From assembly GCF_025290915.1 (NCBI RefSeq), contig NZ_JAOCQE010000010.1, positions 1-64,000 on the forward strand: a stretch of DNA of 64,000 nt. The letters run 5' to 3'. This document shows positions 54,082 through 62,274 of the stretch, in pieces; position 1 is the first letter of the stretch; the number at the start of each line of letters is the position of its first letter. The translations under genes and the position numbers were made by a program. Origin of the DNA: Streptomyces sp. 15-116A. GTDB taxonomy: Bacteria > Actinomycetota > Actinomycetes > Streptomycetales > Streptomycetaceae. The notes below the pieces were generated by a model. It made no database searches, was not told the DNA's origin, and saw nothing but the letters and a program-made list of their open reading frames with translations.

Positions 54082-55332
54082 ATGCCTCGTACCAGCACGA
54101 TCATCGGCAACAGTAACCTTGTCATCGACACGGCCATGGCCAGACCGGACGCGACGACCATCGTCGAACGGAAGGGCCTCGGTCACCCGGACACCCTGGC
54201 CGACCACCTCGCCGAGCGGCTTTCCCGCGCCTACAGCCACCACACTGTCGAGCGCTTTGGTGCCGTGCTGCACCACAATTTCGACAAGCTCGCTCTCCTC
54301 GGCGGCGCGAGCGAGGTCCGGTACGGCGCCGGCCGGATGACCTCCGCGGTCAGGGTGCTCGTCAATGGCCGTGCCGCGCCCATGTGCGGCGGGGAGCGGA
54401 TTCCCGTCGAGGAGATCGTGGAGGCCGAGGTGCGGGCGTTCTTCGCCGAGCGGCTCCCCGAGGTCTCGGACCATCTCGATATCGTCTTCAACATCACCAG
54501 CAATTCGAGCCCGGGTGCCGTTCTCACCGGCGACGAGGTGCCCGACCGGACACGTTGGTTCAATCCGCGGTCGATCGAGGACCTGCGTGAGCGGCGGGTG
54601 CGGCTGTCCAACGACACCTCGTTGGGGACGGGCTGGGCGCCGGAGAACACCTTCGAGTCGTTCGTCCGCGACCTGGTGAACCACTTCTCCGGGGACAGCG
54701 AGTTCACCCGTACACACGCTTGGTGCGGGTCGGACGTCAAGCTCATGGGCTACTGGGATGGTGAGCAGGCTGACGTCGTGCTCTGCGTCCCGCAGAAGTC
54801 GCGGTTCGTCGCCAGCCGGGCCGAGTACGTGCGGAACGCGGAGAGCGTGCTCGCCGAGTGCCACAGGCTCGCGGGCCTCCGGCTCGCCGGTGCGGAGGCG
54901 CGATTCCGACTCAATGCGCGCGACGTACCCGAGAAGGACGAGCTGTACCTGACCTACACCGGCAGCTCGATCGAGTCCGGCGACGAAGGAGTCGTCGGCC
55001 GCGGCAACCGTGTCAACGGGCTCATCCCGCCGCTGCGGCCGATGAACCTGGAGGGCGCCAACGGCAAGAATCCCGTGTATCACGTGGGCAAGCTCTACAA
55101 CATCGCCGCGCGACGGCTCGCCGAGCGGCTGCACGAGGCGACCGGGGAGTACGCCGAGGTCCACCTGGTGAGTGCTACCGGGCAGCGGCTCGACCAGCCG
55201 TGGCGCGTCCTGGCCCGCCTGTCGTCTCCGGACGCCGAGGTGGACAAGGTGCAGGCGCTGGTGGAGGAGGCACTGGGAGAGTTCCCCGCCCTCACCGACG
55301 AGCTGGTCTCCGACGGGATCGTGCTGAGCTGA
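54082..55332 (+). CDS. Archaeal-type methionine adenosyltransferase
   Basis: A 416-residue enzyme resembling the archaeal S-adenosylmethionine synthetase family (PF01941), not bacterial MetK. Signature blocks are VERKGLGHPDTLADHLAERL, SLGTGWAPENTFE, LYLTYTGSSIESGDEGVVGR, then GNRVNGLIPPLRPMNLEGAN and GKNPVYHVGKLYNIAARRLA. Family length is about 400. It would make SAM from methionine and ATP, probably for the pathway encoded around it. GGGAG precedes the ATG. The stop overlaps the next ATG by one base. Confidence 0.9.
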   Translation: MPRTSTIIGNSNLVIDTAMARPDATTIVERKGLGHPDTLADHLAERLSRAYSHHTVERFGAVLHHNFDKLALLGGASEVRYGAGRMTSAVRVLVNGRAAPMCGGERIPVEEIVEAEVRAFFAERLPEVSDHLDIVFNITSNSSPGAVLTGDEVPDRTRWFNPRSIEDLRERRVRLSNDTSLGTGWAPENTFESFVRDLVNHFSGDSEFTRTHAWCGSDVKLMGYWDGEQADVVLCVPQKSRFVASRAEYVRNAESVLAECHRLAGLRLAGAEARFRLNARDVPEKDELYLTYTGSSIESGDEGVVGRGNRVNGLIPPLRPMNLEGANGKNPVYHVGKLYNIAARRLAERLHEATGEYAEVHLVSATGQRLDQPWRVLARLSSPDAEVDKVQALVEEALGEFPALTDELVSDGIVLS

Positions 55333-56258
55333 TGGTGAAGCGGACGCTTGGAGAGGTCTCCCCGGAGTGTCGGCGGCGCCTGATCACCCACTATGGCACC
55401 GAGGTCTCCGGGTGGCTCGATGCTGTGCCGGCTCTGCTGGATCAGGCGGCGGAGCGCTGGAAGCTCACGCTCGGCGGGTACCACGACGCCGGACACGCCT
55501 CCGTGATCGCCACGGCCGACACGCTCGACGGGCGTCCGCTGCTCCTCAAGGCATGGGCCGACCCCGCACGGTTCCACAACGAGGTGACCGCCCTGCGCCT
55601 GTGGGCGGGCGGACCCACGGCGGACGTTGTCGAGGTGGCGGACGACCTCGCCGTGGCGGCCCTGGAGATGGTCAATGGCCAGCCGGGCGGCGGCGAGCGG
55701 CCATCACGGGAGCTGCAAACGGTGGCCGCCGCCCTTGAGGGCCTCCACACTTTCGGCCGTCTCCGTCGCCGACAGCGTGAAATGCCGCTCCTGGCCACAT
55801 ACCTGCACCAGGAGATTCGCCCCCGGATCTGGCGCAGATTGGAGTCGGTCGTTCTTGGCCCGTGGCGCGACCTCGCCAACGCGATGCTCCCCGAACTCAT
55901 GATCTTGGAGGAGGACGACGGCCGCGCGACGGTCCTGCACGCGGACCTCTACCGCGAAAACGTGCTGTTCGACTGGCTGGGGCACCCGCGGTTCATCGAT
56001 CCTCTTCCGATGGTCGGAGACGCCGTCTTCGACTGGGCCTTCTGGACCGTGTACTACGACCTTGGGCACGGCACGGACACTCGCCTGGCCACAGCCGCCC
56101 GGATCGCGCGCATCCCCGTCCCCGTGCTCGCACCGTGGTGCCGAGCCCTGGCACTGGACGGTCTCCTCTACTACCTCGAAACCGCCGATCCACGCGTGCC
56201 ACGGATGGCCGACGTCCTCGCGTGGCTGTCGGCGCCAACCCCAGGGACCCGACCATGA
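55332..56258 (+). CDS. Second APH-like kinase (streptomycin 6-kinase type)
   Basis: A 308-residue kinase near the APH(6)/hydroxyurea-resistance family. LGGYHDAGHASVIATADTLD, then RPLLLKAWADPARFHNEVTA forms the nucleotide pocket. HADLYRENVLFDW is the catalytic loop and PLPMVGDAVFDWAFW holds the metal-binding aspartates. It is coupled by TGATG to the adenosyltransferase and by ATGA to the phosphatase. A self-resistance kinase, with the next-door phosphatase reversing it on export, is one possible reading. Confidence 0.85.
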   Translation: MVKRTLGEVSPECRRRLITHYGTEVSGWLDAVPALLDQAAERWKLTLGGYHDAGHASVIATADTLDGRPLLLKAWADPARFHNEVTALRLWAGGPTADVVEVADDLAVAALEMVNGQPGGGERPSRELQTVAAALEGLHTFGRLRRRQREMPLLATYLHQEIRPRIWRRLESVVLGPWRDLANAMLPELMILEEDDGRATVLHADLYRENVLFDWLGHPRFIDPLPMVGDAVFDWAFWTVYYDLGHGTDTRLATAARIARIPVPVLAPWCRALALDGLLYYLETADPRVPRMADVLAWLSAPTPGTRP

Positions 56259-56971
56259 CGACTTACGTCCTCCGCCACGGGCCGACCGACTTCAGCCGGC
56301 GCTATCTCGTCAACGGCGACCCGGCCAAACCCATCCACCTGAACGAGGACGGCCGACAGGCGTTGACCAGGGGATGGAGCACCTTGCCCCTCCACAGCGT
56401 GAGAACGTGGGTGGCCAGCGAATTCCCCCGCACCCAGCAGACCGCGAACCTGTTTATGGGGGTTCCCGGACCGGAACTGATCATCGATGCGCGGCTGAAC
56501 GAACTCGACTACGGGGACTTCGAAGGGGGCCCGTTCCTCGAATACGCCGCATGGCTCGACGGACACAGCGCCGACGAGCGACCGCCCGGCAGTGCCGAAT
56601 CGCAGAGCGAGGGCATCCGCAGGATGCTCACGGGGGTCCACGCATCCCTGGACCACCCCGGCCCCCGCGTCCTCGTGGCCCACGGCCTACTGCTCTCCGT
56701 ACTCCTGTGGCACAGCGCCCGGACTCCTGGGCAGGTTATGCCCCTGTTCTTCCCTGAGTCGCCGTACGTCGAGCCCATCGCCATCCCTGACGAGGAGCTG
56801 CCGAAATTCATCGGGACCCTGATGAACGATCTTGAAGTCGGCGCAGAGCGCCTTGCCGCCGATACCGGCGACAGTGGGATATTCCGGAACGGGAACAACT
56901 CGGCGGTTGCTACCGTCGATTCCGCATCCCCATCCCACTCGCAAGATCAGAAGGATCTTCCTCATGCATGA
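56255..56971 (+). CDS. Histidine phosphatase superfamily protein
   Basis: A 238-residue phosphoglycerate-mutase-like phosphatase. YVLRHGPTDFSRRYLVNGDP contains the RHG motif with the phospho-histidine. ASEFPRTQQTANLF carries the second arginine, LNELDYGDFEGGPF the acid, and VLVAHGLLLSVLLW the second histidine. The tail beyond residue 190 is disordered and overlaps the SerRS gene. It probably removes phosphate from a small-molecule intermediate made by the kinases beside it. Confidence 0.88.
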   Translation: MTTYVLRHGPTDFSRRYLVNGDPAKPIHLNEDGRQALTRGWSTLPLHSVRTWVASEFPRTQQTANLFMGVPGPELIIDARLNELDYGDFEGGPFLEYAAWLDGHSADERPPGSAESQSEGIRRMLTGVHASLDHPGPRVLVAHGLLLSVLLWHSARTPGQVMPLFFPESPYVEPIAIPDEELPKFIGTLMNDLEVGAERLAADTGDSGIFRNGNNSAVATVDSASPSHSQDQKDLPHA

Positions 56972-58256
56972 TGCCCGCGCCCTGATCGACATGGGTGCCG
57001 AAGCGGTTCGTCGGCTCGCTCGTCGCGGTTACACCCTGGACCTGTCCGAGTTGGAGTCCCTCTACTCTCGGCGCAACCAGAACATCCGCTCGGCCGATGA
57101 GATGCGGGCGGAGTCCAAGCGAGTGGCGAGCGAGGTCCAGCAGACGGCCAGGCAGGGCGGCGACATCACCAAGCTCAAGGAGCGCGCCCGCGAGCTGAAG
57201 GACCAGATCCGTGAGATCGAGGCCGGACAGGAGCAGATCGAGGCCCAGCTCCGCGACCTGCTCCTCAGCATCCCGAACCTGCCGGACGACTCGGCCCCCG
57301 ACGGCGATTCCGAGGAGTTCGCCGTGGAGATCCGGCGCGTCGGAACGCCCCCGGCGTTCCCGTTCGAGCCGAAGGACCACGTCGACCTCGGCGAGGCCAC
57401 CGGCATCCTCGACTTCGGCAGGGCCACGAAGCTGTCCGGCCCGCGTTTCGCGGTCTCCCGCGGGGCTGGTGCCGCCATGGAACGCGCCCTGGCCACGCTC
57501 TTCCTCGACCTCCACACCCGTCGACACGGCTACGTCGAGTACGCGGTCCCCTACCTGGTCAGCCGCAAGACCATGACCGGCACCGGCCAGCTCCCGAAGT
57601 TCGAGGAAGACCTGTTCAAGACCGGCGTCGCCGACCGCGAGCTGTTCCTCATCCCGACGGCCGAGGTCCCGCTGACCAACCTCTACGCCGACGAGATCAT
57701 CCCCCCGGCCGAGCTGCCGCTCGCACTCACCGCGCACACCCCGTGCTTCCGGTCCGAGGCCGGCTCGTACGGCCGCGACACCCGCGGCCTGATCCGCCAG
57801 CATCAGTTCGCCAAGGTCGAGATCGTCCGCATCGTCGACCCCGCGGACGCCGACGCCGAGCTGGAGAAAATGATCGGACACGCAGAGGCGTGCCTGAAGG
57901 AACTCGGCCTCGCCTACCGCGTCATCAAGCTGGCCGCCGGCGACACGGGCTTCTCCGCCCAGCTCACCTACGACATCGAAGTCTGGATCCCGAGCCAGAA
58001 CACGTACCGCGAGATCTCCTCGGTCTCCAACTTCGGCACCTTCCAGGCTCGCCGGGCGAACATCCGGACTCGTGGCGAGGACGGCAAGCCCAAGCTCGTC
58101 GCCACCCTCAACGGCTCCGGCCTGCCCATCGGCCGCACCCTGGCCGCTCTCCTTGAACAGTGCCAGCAGCAGGACGGTTCCATCCTCCTGCCCGAATCCC
58201 TCGTCCCGTACCTCGGCTTCCGCCGGATCTCGGCGGACGGAACACCGGAGGCATAG
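56964..58256 (+). CDS. serS: Second seryl-tRNA synthetase
   Basis: A 430-residue complete SerRS. The N-terminal coiled-coil arm (about 25-105) includes SESLYSRRN-like residues and LKERARELKDQIREIEAGQE. The class II core has motif 2 HTPCFRSEAGSYGRDTRGLI, RQHQFAKVEI, and motif 3 LNGSGLPIGRTLAALLEQCQ. Catalytic residues look intact. Because it is embedded in a biosynthetic-looking operon, it is more likely a paralogue than the housekeeping enzyme. It may supply seryl-tRNA to a pathway or give resistance to a SerRS inhibitor. Confidence 0.93.
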   Translation: MHDARALIDMGAEAVRRLARRGYTLDLSELESLYSRRNQNIRSADEMRAESKRVASEVQQTARQGGDITKLKERARELKDQIREIEAGQEQIEAQLRDLLLSIPNLPDDSAPDGDSEEFAVEIRRVGTPPAFPFEPKDHVDLGEATGILDFGRATKLSGPRFAVSRGAGAAMERALATLFLDLHTRRHGYVEYAVPYLVSRKTMTGTGQLPKFEEDLFKTGVADRELFLIPTAEVPLTNLYADEIIPPAELPLALTAHTPCFRSEAGSYGRDTRGLIRQHQFAKVEIVRIVDPADADAELEKMIGHAEACLKELGLAYRVIKLAAGDTGFSAQLTYDIEVWIPSQNTYREISSVSNFGTFQARRANIRTRGEDGKPKLVATLNGSGLPIGRTLAALLEQCQQQDGSILLPESLVPYLGFRRISADGTPEA

Positions 58257-59278
58257 TGCTCGTCGGCGTCTGCGACTTCCCTGGTAGCTACGCCTTTCCA
58301 CCCGCCGGCTACGGCGGAATCGAACGATGGCTGTGGGCGGTCGCCACAGGCGCCCGAGCCGCAGGCGCCGACGTACACCTCCTTGGGCCGGGCTGGCTCA
58401 CGGACCTGGAAGAAGACTGGGTCCGCAAGCCGGTCCGCCTGGAGGACGTCACCCCCGGAACGCTCGCCGAGCGCGAGCTACGCGACAGCGGGTACGACCT
58501 CCTGGTCGTGGGCCACGAGTACCCGTCGCTTCCGGCTTGGACCCGTACGTGGCGCGAGCTGGACTGCGACGTCGCCACGTTCCAGCACTCGCCGGTCTTC
58601 CAACACACCGCCACGGCCTTCGATGGCCAGCGGTCGCGGCTCTACTGCTACTCGCCCGAGATGATCGAGCGGTACGTCGACCACCGGCCGATCCCCGAAC
58701 TCGCCGTTCACCTGGGCCTCCGCGAGGAGGAGCCTCCCGCCATCGCTGGTACCGACCTCGTCTGGCTCGGCCGGGTCGACGAGGACAAGGCCCCGCACAT
58801 CGCGGTGCGGGCGGCGCAGATCCTTGGCCGTCGCATCCGGATCGTCGGTCCCGTCTTCGACGAGGAGTACGTACGCCGGCACGAGCGGCTCCTCATGGCC
58901 GACCACGTGAAGTGGATCGGGGAACTCGGCGGCTCTGACAAGACCGCCGCGATCGCCGAAGCGTCCGTCTTCGTCTACACGTACGCCCGTGCGTACGTGG
59001 AAGCCGGGGCTGCCGTCTTCGGTGAATCCCTCCGCGCCGGCACTCCAATGGCCGCTCTGACCTGGCGGGTTGGGACATGCGCCCAGGCCGCCCTGTGTGA
59101 CGAGACGGGCGCGATCGCCGTCGTCGACCCGCGGGAAGACGATGAGACGGCGGCACGGAGGCTCGCCGACGCAATCGTGCAGGCGGAAGGTCTCGACCAC
59201 CGCAGGGTCCAAGACATCGGGATGCGGCGCTTCGACCCGGCGCGCCACTTCAAGGCGATGGCAACGCGGCCGTGCTGA
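58256..59278 (+). CDS. GT4-like glycosyltransferase
   Basis: A 340-residue GT-B protein. FPPAGYGGIERWLWAVATGA is the acceptor-side glycine loop. GTDLVWLGRVDEDKAPHIAV, then RAAQILGRRIRIVGPV opens the nucleotide-sugar domain. AYVEAGAAVFGESLRAGTPM holds the E-x7-E-like pattern of GT4 enzymes. GTG 58256 overlaps the SerRS stop by one base. It suggests that the product carries a sugar. Confidence 0.85.
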   Translation: MLVGVCDFPGSYAFPPAGYGGIERWLWAVATGARAAGADVHLLGPGWLTDLEEDWVRKPVRLEDVTPGTLAERELRDSGYDLLVVGHEYPSLPAWTRTWRELDCDVATFQHSPVFQHTATAFDGQRSRLYCYSPEMIERYVDHRPIPELAVHLGLREEEPPAIAGTDLVWLGRVDEDKAPHIAVRAAQILGRRIRIVGPVFDEEYVRRHERLLMADHVKWIGELGGSDKTAAIAEASVFVYTYARAYVEAGAAVFGESLRAGTPMAALTWRVGTCAQAALCDETGAIAVVDPREDDETAARRLADAIVQAEGLDHRRVQDIGMRRFDPARHFKAMATRPC

Positions 59279-60267
59279 CCCGCGCGAAAAGCACGGCCGG
59301 AGACATCTTGGCCAAGCAGATACCGGTCGCTATGCGCACCGCGTTAGGCCCTCATTGGGAGTTCACGGGCGACGACCATCACATCGAGGTCCGCCACCCG
59401 AACCGCGGTACCCCCTACAGGCCACCACGCAAACCACCCTCTTGGAGGGACTTACTCGACTCCCTGGAGACCGGCTTCGCCCGGGCTGGGGTCGCACGTG
59501 ATGCCTGCCTTCCCCTCCGTTGGGGGCGGGAGACCGAACTGACCATCTCCGCCATCCAAGCACTCGACCCACTCCTCAAGGACGGCCAACTCCGCACGTA
59601 CCGAAGCGGGTTCCTTCCCCAGCCAGTCGTCCGCTTCACAGGCGAGCGCGATGCCACCGGCCACTTGAAGGACGGATTCCTGACCTCCTTCGTCAACGTT
59701 TCCCGGGTCCAACCCATAGGTGGCCTGGACGAGTACGGCGCCGTCCTTGACGGCTGGCTGACGGTCCTCTCCCAACTCGGCTTCCACGCAAGGCACCTGA
59801 GCATCAACGGCAAGCTGGCCTCGTGGCGGCGGCGACAGGTCGAGGGAATCACGCTGCGCTTCCGCCATCTGGACCGCACCCTCGGCGACATCGTCCTTCT
59901 GTGGAACACCGAACGCCCAGACCGCTTGGCCGTAGACCTCGGCAGCGGCCTGGAACGCCTGGCCTGGGCCCGCACCCAAGAGCCCTGGCACCAACTGATC
60001 TACGGCAGTTTTTCTGGAGCTGCGCCACCGACCACACTGGATGCCATCCGAACCGGCACGCTCCTCCTCGGGCACGGGATCACCCCAGCCGCCCGAGGAG
60101 CGGGAGGAATCACCCGGCGGGTCATAGGCACCATCGACCGAGACGCCGCACGCCTTGGCGTCGGGGCCCTGGTACGGCACATGTACGGTTACTGGTCGAT
60201 CTTCGGCGTCCTGCGCGCACCGTGGCCAGAGATCGCTCGGGCCATCGATGAAGAGATGCGCCTGTAG
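59272..60267 (+). CDS. Alanyl-tRNA synthetase-like catalytic-domain protein
   Basis: A 331-residue protein starting at GTG, overlapping the glycosyltransferase by 7 bases. VDLGSGLERLAWARTQEPWH resembles AlaRS motif 3 (GMGLERL). LDAIRTGTLLLGHGITPAAR, then GAGGITRRVIGTID parallels the AlaRS segment with DGV-PSN-GRGYVLRR. DGFLTSFVNVSRVQPIGGLD may be a worn motif 2. Editing and C-Ala domains are absent. Leucine codons 25 (59344) and 61 (59452) are TTA, so translation may need bldA. It could activate an amino acid without true tRNA charging. Confidence 0.7.
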   Translation: MLTRAKSTAGDILAKQIPVAMRTALGPHWEFTGDDHHIEVRHPNRGTPYRPPRKPPSWRDLLDSLETGFARAGVARDACLPLRWGRETELTISAIQALDPLLKDGQLRTYRSGFLPQPVVRFTGERDATGHLKDGFLTSFVNVSRVQPIGGLDEYGAVLDGWLTVLSQLGFHARHLSINGKLASWRRRQVEGITLRFRHLDRTLGDIVLLWNTERPDRLAVDLGSGLERLAWARTQEPWHQLIYGSFSGAAPPTTLDAIRTGTLLLGHGITPAARGAGGITRRVIGTIDRDAARLGVGALVRHMYGYWSIFGVLRAPWPEIARAIDEEMRL

Positions 60268-60344
60268 CCGGTGTCAGTTCTCCTCGCTGACAAGTGATCT
60301 TGACCAGTTGTCCGAGGACTCTGCTCACGGCGCGGCTCCGGTCG

Positions 60345-60686
60345 TCAGGGACGCGGCCCGAACAGAATCTGCGCGAGACGCTGCCGTACCTCTGGTCGAG
60401 CGAGTGCGTTGCCGGTACTGAAGAACGTGATGTCGCCCGAGTCACTGATGAGCTGCGGTGCGAAGTATTCAAGCCCAGGATGCTTCTGCATCACAGGGCA
60501 CGTCGGTTCGTGTGGCAGGCGGTGGCCTCCCCGCCCAGCGCACGAAGTGCAGCGGCCAGTGGCGTCTCGCCGACGCCCGTCTTCAGGCAGCGGCGTCACC
60601 CACCCTTCGCCTCTGCAGTCCTGACAGACGCGGTCCTTCGCGGGGCAGGTACAAGCTTCAGTGGTTTCGGCGACCTGTGACTTCAT
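60345..60686 (-). CDS. Small protein with DnaJ-like CxxCxGxG zinc motifs
   Basis: A 113-residue protein. ACTCPAKDRVCQDCRGEGWV and CTSCAGRGGHRLPHEPTCPV contain two CxxCxGxG units like those of the DnaJ zinc region. The tail QKHPGLEYFAPQLISDSGDI is unremarkable. I recall such small zinc proteins in Streptomyces mobile DNA. The start at ATG 60686 or 60710 is uncertain because neither has a ribosome site. It is convergent with the AlaRS-like gene. Confidence 0.55.
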   Translation of the reverse strand: MKSQVAETTEACTCPAKDRVCQDCRGEGWVTPLPEDGRRRDATGRCTSCAGRGGHRLPHEPTCPVMQKHPGLEYFAPQLISDSGDITFFSTGNALARPEVRQRLAQILFGPRP

Positions 60687-60956
60687 TAGGGGACGGTAGC
60701 CAACGCGCATGGCCGACAGTGGCAGACCCGGAAAAACGGAAACACGGCGATCAAACGCACCTGGTAAACGGTCAAGATCACTCGTGGACGGACAAGTTCG
60801 CCGGGGGCAGACAGGAAAGACCCTCGAAGGGCTGGTGCACGTGCGGCAAGCCATGTCAACGTACAACGCCCTGTTGGACACCACCCCCTTCGCCCGGAGG
60901 CGCCCCTGCACCCGCACCACCCCAGCGAACCCTCCCATCTTGACTCGCCTGACCCC

Positions 60957-61643
60957 GTGTACTGGGTCACCCCGCGTCACTTGGCCGGCGATGACGACGC
61001 GCTCGCCGAGCGGATCGGCGACTCCCTGGCCGACCTCGGCTGGTGCATGTGGCCCACCGCCCGCCACACCCTGCTGTACGTGAGCCCGGATGGGCTGCGG
61101 TGCACCGAATGGGTCCTCGCGGCCTACCCGTTCGAGCTGGGCGGACTACCAGTGGCCTGGCAACTGAGCGCCCGCTCGCATGCCGCCTCTGTCATGACCG
61201 CGTGGAACGCGTATTTCACCGCCGGCGTTCCGCACGAGGCGCTCGCCGACCTCTTGGTGGCGATCGACAGCCATAAGACGCCCGACGTTGGCTTCGCGGG
61301 GCCCGAGGCCGTCCTCAACGCGCTCTGTGCCCGTGACTGGGTCGGCGATTTGGATCGTCCTCGCACCACCGCGGTGGACCCCGGGTTCTCCTGCAGTGTG
61401 TCCCTGGAGATGCTGCCGTCGCTCATCGAGGACGCCGACCCGCGTCCTGACCTGGTGGGCTGGCAGGCGTGGGCGGACCCTGTTCCCGGCGCACCGTACC
61501 TGTGGTGCGCCAGCTTCAGCGCCAGCCTCCCCCACGACCTGGTCGCCGCGTTCGCCTCCTCGCTCGCCTCGCCGGTCCCGGTGCCCCGCCGCACTGTGCC
61601 TGAGAGCGCCGAGGGCCGACTCACCGTCGTCCGCCGCAGCTGA
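60957..61643 (+). CDS. DUF317 domain protein
   Basis: A 228-residue protein. VTPRHLAGDDDALAERIGDS, LLYVSPDGLRCTEWVLAAYP, then LPVAWQLSARSHAASVMTAW and EALADLLVAIDS form one DUF317 unit. A second, weaker unit starts near GWQAWADPVPGAPYLWCASF. DUF317 is common on Streptomyces integrative elements and has no known function. The GTG at 60957 is the first start in a frame that stays open a little further upstream, and no ribosome site is seen. The gap 60687-60956 shows no gene. Confidence 0.75.
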   Translation: MYWVTPRHLAGDDDALAERIGDSLADLGWCMWPTARHTLLYVSPDGLRCTEWVLAAYPFELGGLPVAWQLSARSHAASVMTAWNAYFTAGVPHEALADLLVAIDSHKTPDVGFAGPEAVLNALCARDWVGDLDRPRTTAVDPGFSCSVSLEMLPSLIEDADPRPDLVGWQAWADPVPGAPYLWCASFSASLPHDLVAAFASSLASPVPVPRRTVPESAEGRLTVVRRS

Positions 61644-61744
61644 CGACCCCTGCCCCTCAGAGCCGCTGGTGTGCGGCTCGTCGCCAGTCTCCCTGAGCAG
61701 AAGCACGTTTCCCCTGCCCGCCGGATTACAGAGAGGAAGAGATC

Positions 61745-62185
61745 TTGTTCTTTCGACGCGCTCGTGAGGACCGCGCATTCTGCGAGGCCCAGCGTGCGGG
61801 CTTCGCGCTTCTCCTGCAGCTACAGGCGACGCAGCCGTGGCCCGACTTCTCCGAGACGCCCGCTCCGGCTGCGGAGGCAGCGATGGCTCCCGACTTCCTG
61901 CCCCCGGACTTGCGGGTGCCGTCCCGGCAGGAGGTGGCCGGCGTTATGATGCGCTGGCTGCAGCCGCTCGTCATCGACGGTGACGTCCGTACGTGCCCAG
62001 AGTGCGGCGCGTACCGGGACTGGATCATCTTCTGCCGGCGCGACGACTCGATATGGCTGCGCTGCCGGGCCGGCCACGAGACGAAGGAGCCCGGCCTGGA
62101 TGCGGTCTGGTTCAACCGCCACTCCGGTCCCGTCGACCGGTTCCACCTCACCCTCGAAGAGGGCCTGCGCCACCTCGGCCACTGA
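61745..62185 (+). CDS. Hypothetical mobile-element protein with zinc-ribbon-like cysteines
   Basis: A 146-residue protein starting at TTG after GAGAGGAAGAG. An N-terminal helix (EDRAFCEAQRAGFALLLQLQ) is followed by VRTCPECGAYRDWIIFCRRD and IWLRCRAGHE, giving a CxxC and further cysteines that could bind zinc. The end is FHLTLEEGLRHLGH. No family is recognised. It lies between the DUF317 gene and a lipoprotein gene in the same direction. Confidence 0.6.
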   Translation: MFFRRAREDRAFCEAQRAGFALLLQLQATQPWPDFSETPAPAAEAAMAPDFLPPDLRVPSRQEVAGVMMRWLQPLVIDGDVRTCPECGAYRDWIIFCRRDDSIWLRCRAGHETKEPGLDAVWFNRHSGPVDRFHLTLEEGLRHLGH

Positions 62186-62274
62186 ACCCCCCGAAACGAT
62201 CCCCTTCGTACTGCCCGGCACCCGGAGACCGGCCTGGTCAACCTGTCCGCTCCGCAGACCACCAAGGGGTTCGC

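Noticed and set aside
60709..61083. Plus-strand frame of 124 codons before DUF317
   Set aside because: Proline/threonine-rich, no ribosome site, and it overlaps the DUF317 gene in another frame.
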